64,000 nt of DNA from Rhizobium binae (GTDB lineage: Bacteria > Pseudomonadota > Alphaproteobacteria > Rhizobiales > Rhizobiaceae), in assembly GCF_017357225.1 (NCBI RefSeq), contig NZ_CP071606.1:434001-498000 (forward strand), given 5' to 3'. The notes beneath the pieces were generated by a model. That model saw only the letters and a list, made by a program, of their open reading frames with translations. It did no database searches and was not told the origin of the DNA. A program made the translations under genes and the position numbers. Of this stretch, positions 60,997 through 64,000 are shown in pieces (position 1 is the first letter of the stretch; each line of letters begins with the position of its first letter).

Positions 60997-61199
60997 CGTT
61001 TCCTCCTCCGAGGACGGGTTCCAAGCCCACCCGCCAAATTCCCTTTTTGGCCTTATTGTTGAGATGGAGTGTAGTGATCTCGTTTCGCCTCTGCCACCAC
61101 GATTCGCGGTCAAAACCGATACTTTTTTGATGATTGAAGCCGCGCGGGCGGTGCAAAAGACGACGATAATCCGCATCGGAGATCGTCCAAAGACCTGGC

Positions 61200-61970
61200 T
61201 CAGGCGGCCAGAGCGGCAATGACGTTCCTGACCAGCGCAGCCGAAGACAGCCGGCTGGTGGCGCAGCTCGGTGCGCCGATAGCCCCGACGCGTATGGAAA
61301 CGCCGCCGCGCGCATTGGCGATCGCAAACATCGACTCGTCGGTCAGATCATCGCCGATGGTGATCGGACAGCGGTTCTTGAACGGGTCGAATTGGAAAAA
61401 CCGCTCCAGCGCATCACCCTTGCTCGACCGTGCCGGCCGCAGTTCGAAGACCATCTTGCCGAGCTGCAGCGCCCAGTTCGGCCCTGCGACCTCGGCATAA
61501 TGATGCATGCGCTCCTCGAGCACTTTTTCATATTCGGGCGCAAGCCGGTAATGGGCGGCAACAGCCGCGCCCTTATCTTCGATCAGCACGCCCGGATACT
61601 GCTCGGCTTCCGCGATCAGCGCATGTTTCAGCGCCTGAAACTCGGGTGTTGCCTCCAGCGTATGCATCCCGGCGGCACTCCTGATCTCGGCGCCGTGCAG
61701 GCCTGCTGTCGGAAATGCAAAGGGCTTGAACAGGGCGTCCGCATAGGCAAGGGATCGTCCGGTCACCAGTGCCAGGGCGCCGCCGAGCTTGTTCGACAGC
61801 CGATGAAGTTGTCCTGGAAGAGCTTCCGGGACCTCGATCGCATCCGGCGTGGGCGCAAGGTTGAGCAGCGTCCCGTCGATATCGAGAAACATTGCCCAGT
61901 GTTCGGGCTCGTCCAAAACCAATGAAAGCATTTCCTGTGTAGCGGCGTCGTCCTGCACGGTCGTCTCCAA
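61200..61970 (-). CDS. otsB: Trehalose-6-phosphate phosphatase
   Basis: 256 residues, HAD superfamily. Motif I is WAMFLDIDGTLLNLAPTPD, motif II VTGRSL, the cap has GLHGAEIRS, and motif III/IV are near SSKGDALERFF and TIGDDLTDESMFA. It dephosphorylates trehalose-6-phosphate to trehalose in the cytoplasm, for osmotic and desiccation tolerance. otsA is not next to it in this window. Confidence 0.9.
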   Translation of the reverse strand: METTVQDDAATQEMLSLVLDEPEHWAMFLDIDGTLLNLAPTPDAIEVPEALPGQLHRLSNKLGGALALVTGRSLAYADALFKPFAFPTAGLHGAEIRSAAGMHTLEATPEFQALKHALIAEAEQYPGVLIEDKGAAVAAHYRLAPEYEKVLEERMHHYAEVAGPNWALQLGKMVFELRPARSSKGDALERFFQFDPFKNRCPITIGDDLTDESMFAIANARGGVSIRVGAIGAPSCATSRLSSAALVRNVIAALAA

Positions 61971-62101
61971 ACTCTAGAATCCTTGAAGCTAGGTCGCCGG
62001 CCGGCAACGACAAGGTGACTTGGCCGCCGGGAACATTCAGAGGCAAGTCAGCGTTCTATTTCGCCGCCCGTTCAAGCACTCGCGCCATAAAAGGTAGATT
62101 G

Positions 62102-63187
62102 ATGGCCAAAAGCAGTTCCAAGCCTAGCGAGGAGGTCAATGCTCCGTTGGCGCATGGTGCGACTATTCTGCCGCTGGTGACGATCGACGACTACAACAAC
62201 GAACTGCGTGACAAGAACGGCTTCGTTGGCGACAACGCCAACAAGAAGACCTTCCAGCAGAAGCTCGACGATTGGAGAAAACATGTCCGCAAGTTCGGAG
62301 ACGACCCGATCGGCAAGGTTGCAACAGCAAAGCTCTCCAAGAAAAAGATCGAGGCTCTGCTGAAGGGAGACGATATGGAGGCCGCCGCACTGATCATGGG
62401 CGCGGTGGAGGACTTCGCACAGGATTTTGCCGAGGTGATCGGGAAATTCCTCAAGGACGAGCGCTGGTCCAAAACCGAGCGCATCGTCGTTGGCGGCGGC
62501 TTCAGGCAAAGCCGCTTCGGGGAGTTGGCGATCGCCAGGACCATGGTTCTTCTCAAGGCGGCCGGCGTCAATATCGAGGTCGTCCCGATTGTTCACCATC
62601 CGGACGAGGCGGGACTGATCGGCTCCGTGCATCTCATGCCACCCTGGATGTTCAAAGGCTATGAGGCGATGCTGGCCGTCGATATCGGCGGCACCAACGT
62701 CCGTGCCGGCGTCGTCGAATTCGGAAAGGAAAAGAAGCCGCATTTTGCCGATGCGCGCGTCTGGGAATCGGCCATCTGGCGCCATGCCGACGATGAGCCG
62801 AGTCGCAGTGCGACGATAGAGAAGCTCGCGACAATGGTGCGGGAGTTGATCGACAAGGCCGAAAAAGCCAATCTGAAGCCTGCTCCCATCATCGGGCTCG
62901 GCTGTCCTGGTATCATCAAGGCCGACGGCTCGATCGAACGCGGCGGGCAGAATCTCCCCGGTGGCAATTGGGAGAGCGACAGCTTCAATCTTCCCGCCGC
63001 GCTGATGAAGGCCATTCCCGAGATCGGTGATCACAGCACGTTCGTGATGATGCACAACGACGCTGTGGTGCAGGGATTGTCGCAGATCCCGTTCATGCAC
63101 GACGTGTCACGATGGGCGGTGCTGACCATCGGCACCGGTTTGGGCAATGCGCATTTTACCAATCGCGAAGGAATGAAAGCGCGATAG
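62102..63187 (+). CDS. ROK-family protein with long N-terminal extension
   Basis: 361 residues. The C-terminal part (about 196-361) is a ROK kinase/regulator domain: LAVDIGGTNVRAGVVEFG (ATP site), IIGLGCPGIIKADGSIERGGQNLPG, HNDAVVQGL and AVLTIGTGLGNAHFTN. The expected C-terminal half of the ROK domain after the second glycine motif is absent. The first 195 residues are charged and helix-rich (QQKLDDWRKHVRKFG; MGAVEDFAQDFAEVIGKFLKDERWSKTERIVVGGGFRQSRFGELAI) and also contain a VVGGGFRQS segment. No helix-turn-helix is seen. May phosphorylate a sugar; uncertain. Confidence 0.75.
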   Translation: MAKSSSKPSEEVNAPLAHGATILPLVTIDDYNNELRDKNGFVGDNANKKTFQQKLDDWRKHVRKFGDDPIGKVATAKLSKKKIEALLKGDDMEAAALIMGAVEDFAQDFAEVIGKFLKDERWSKTERIVVGGGFRQSRFGELAIARTMVLLKAAGVNIEVVPIVHHPDEAGLIGSVHLMPPWMFKGYEAMLAVDIGGTNVRAGVVEFGKEKKPHFADARVWESAIWRHADDEPSRSATIEKLATMVRELIDKAEKANLKPAPIIGLGCPGIIKADGSIERGGQNLPGGNWESDSFNLPAALMKAIPEIGDHSTFVMMHNDAVVQGLSQIPFMHDVSRWAVLTIGTGLGNAHFTNREGMKAR

Positions 63188-63895
63188 CGTCTAAATTCTG
63201 TCCCGGTCATGCAGATCGTCGACCGGTGCGCGGCATCCTGCGCCGGTGCTTGCGATTCATCCCACTATCTGGTTCGCAGTGTTATGGTAAATAGGTGGTA
63301 AATAAAGGGAAATTCAGCAGGTGGAAGCGAAGTCGCCCGTAGGTTCCGCTAGGGTCGGTTCGCTTCCGGCAGGTATCAGAGCGGCCCGGCTGAAGGACTG
63401 GGGCGTCGTGCAGCCCGTCTCGTGTGATCGAGCATAGGCAACGCCACCTGATTCGACTACCGCGCCGCACGCTTTTTCAGGCGCGGGAAGGCTCATGCAA
63501 CGGGGAGCGTATGCAATCTTCGTCGTCGGCCTCCGCCATCGTCGGCCTCCTTCCTCTCCCCTCCCCTCCCCTCCCCTTTCTGCCTTGCATCGAAAAGATG
63601 GTGATAAAGCTGCGGGGCAGTTCTCGGCACGTTCAAATTGCGCTTAACTTCCAGACCTCAGGCAGGTCGATACACAGACGAAAGATGGAAAATGAACTTC
63701 AAGGGAATAAGCGCGCCGCTCAATGCTGGCCGTCTCGAACAAATGCTCGGCCTTGCTCCGTCACGCCGCGATCCCGAAGCCCAGGATCCAAATGGCAAGT
63801 CCTCCGGCAACGAACCCGTCCGCGGGCTGCAATCTGAAAGCCTGTACCCTTCGTCTGTCTTTAAATAAGAAATGGCATGGCCCCAACCGGGCGGG
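63188..63895. other. 708 bp without a confident gene
   Basis: Between the ROK gene and the last partial gene no clear coding region is seen. A tandem CTCCC repeat occurs at 63556-63575. A 58-codon frame from about 63692 (MNFKGISAPLNAGRLEQM) lacks a clear ribosome site and I do not call it. The first part has GGTAAATA twice near 63285-63302. Confidence 0.5.
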
Positions 63896-64000
63896 TCAAT
63901 CAGCGATGAGCCGGCGACGACGTTTGGCAGCTCGGCGGGTGTCGACGGATGTGGTGTCTGCGTCGTTGTCAGCTGACAACGGCGCTAAGATTCCGAAATC
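63896..64000 (-). CDS. 3' end of an unknown minus-strand gene (cut by window end)
   Basis: The minus-strand frame entering at the window edge runs 34 codons (DFGILAPLSADNDADTTSV then RRAAKRRRRLIAD) to a TGA at 63896. The basic C-terminal tail is typical of DNA- or RNA-binding proteins but no family can be named from this short piece. An 18-bp perfect palindrome lies inside it (63964-63981). Confidence 0.4.
   Translation of the reverse strand, partial: DFGILAPLSADNDADTTSVDTRRAAKRRRRLIAD

Noticed and set aside
63305..63500. tRNA-like or structured RNA candidate
   Set aside because: No tRNA cloverleaf or conserved TTCGA arm could be built on either strand.
63556..63575. Four tandem CTCCC units
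   Set aside because: Too short and simple to be called a functional repeat; no CRISPR-like spacing.
63692..63868. 58-codon plus-strand frame starting MNFKGISAPL
   Set aside because: Plausible composition but no clear Shine-Dalgarno sequence or family, so kept only as a note.

Overview
The window looks like a GC-rich alphaproteobacterial genome, most likely the Rhizobium leguminosarum / R. etli group. The clues are an mctP-mctRS monocarboxylate uptake locus of the kind described in R. leguminosarum, a two-domain Rap-type (RapA) adhesin, a rhizobial pattern of many ABC and TRAP uptake operons each next to its own regulator, a FixK/FNR-type box before a universal stress gene, and typical alphaproteobacterial codon use. 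No rRNA, tRNA, CRISPR array, prophage or intact insertion sequence was recognised. Whether the replicon is the chromosome or a large plasmid cannot be decided from the sequence.

Layout. 1-3.3 kb: the end of a ribose-type sugar ABC operon (ATPase cut by the window edge, permease, binding protein, small dimeric-barrel protein). 3.35-3.9 kb: a broken diguanylate cyclase. 3.9-7.9 kb (minus): mctP with a small DUF3311 partner and the two-component pair mctR/mctS. 8-12.7 kb: an Lrp-type regulator divergent from a polar amino acid ABC operon ending in a homocysteine S-methyltransferase. 12.8-15.2 kb: MarR regulator divergent from a CLC chloride channel/antiporter. 15.3-19.35 kb (minus): sulfonate-type ABC transporter plus FMN-dependent monooxygenase. 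19.5-31.7 kb: an RraA-like protein, an amino acid ABC transporter with an SDR and divergent LysR regulator, then an aminotransferase and a tightly overlapping operon of 5-oxoprolinase subunits (pxpA, pxpC, pxpB) with biotin carboxylase and two carrier proteins, one of which lacks the biotin-accepting lysine. 31.9-32.5 kb: a ParE-type toxin with a frameshifted antitoxin. 32.6-40.8 kb: LacI regulator divergent from a sugar isomerase/epimerase, a complete sugar ABC transporter and a GMC oxidoreductase.

40.9-48.3 kb is a mixed region: polyphosphate kinase 2, an aldo/keto reductase with divergent LysR regulator, a universal stress protein, small unknown proteins, ribosomal protein bS21, a RapA-like secreted adhesin, and several gene remnants (AlkB, a molybdopterin oxidoreductase, a DUF4173-like membrane protein). 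48.3-55 kb is a coherent quinate/shikimate catabolic locus: TetR regulator divergent from a TRAP transporter, an AroE-family dehydrogenase with NAD-type features, and a QuiC 3-dehydroshikimate dehydratase. 55-61 kb (minus) holds two SDR dehydrogenases, a xylose-type ABC transporter and an AraC regulator, probably for a sugar or polyol. 61.2-63.2 kb carries otsB (trehalose-phosphatase) and a ROK-family protein with a long unexplained N-terminal part. The last 0.8 kb is mostly non-coding, ending in the 3' end of a minus-strand gene.

The general picture is an accessory metabolic region of a soil and plant-associated bacterium: nutrient-specific uptake systems, each with local regulation through clear palindromic sites (Lrp-, MarR-, LacI- and TetR-type), interspersed with decaying genes.
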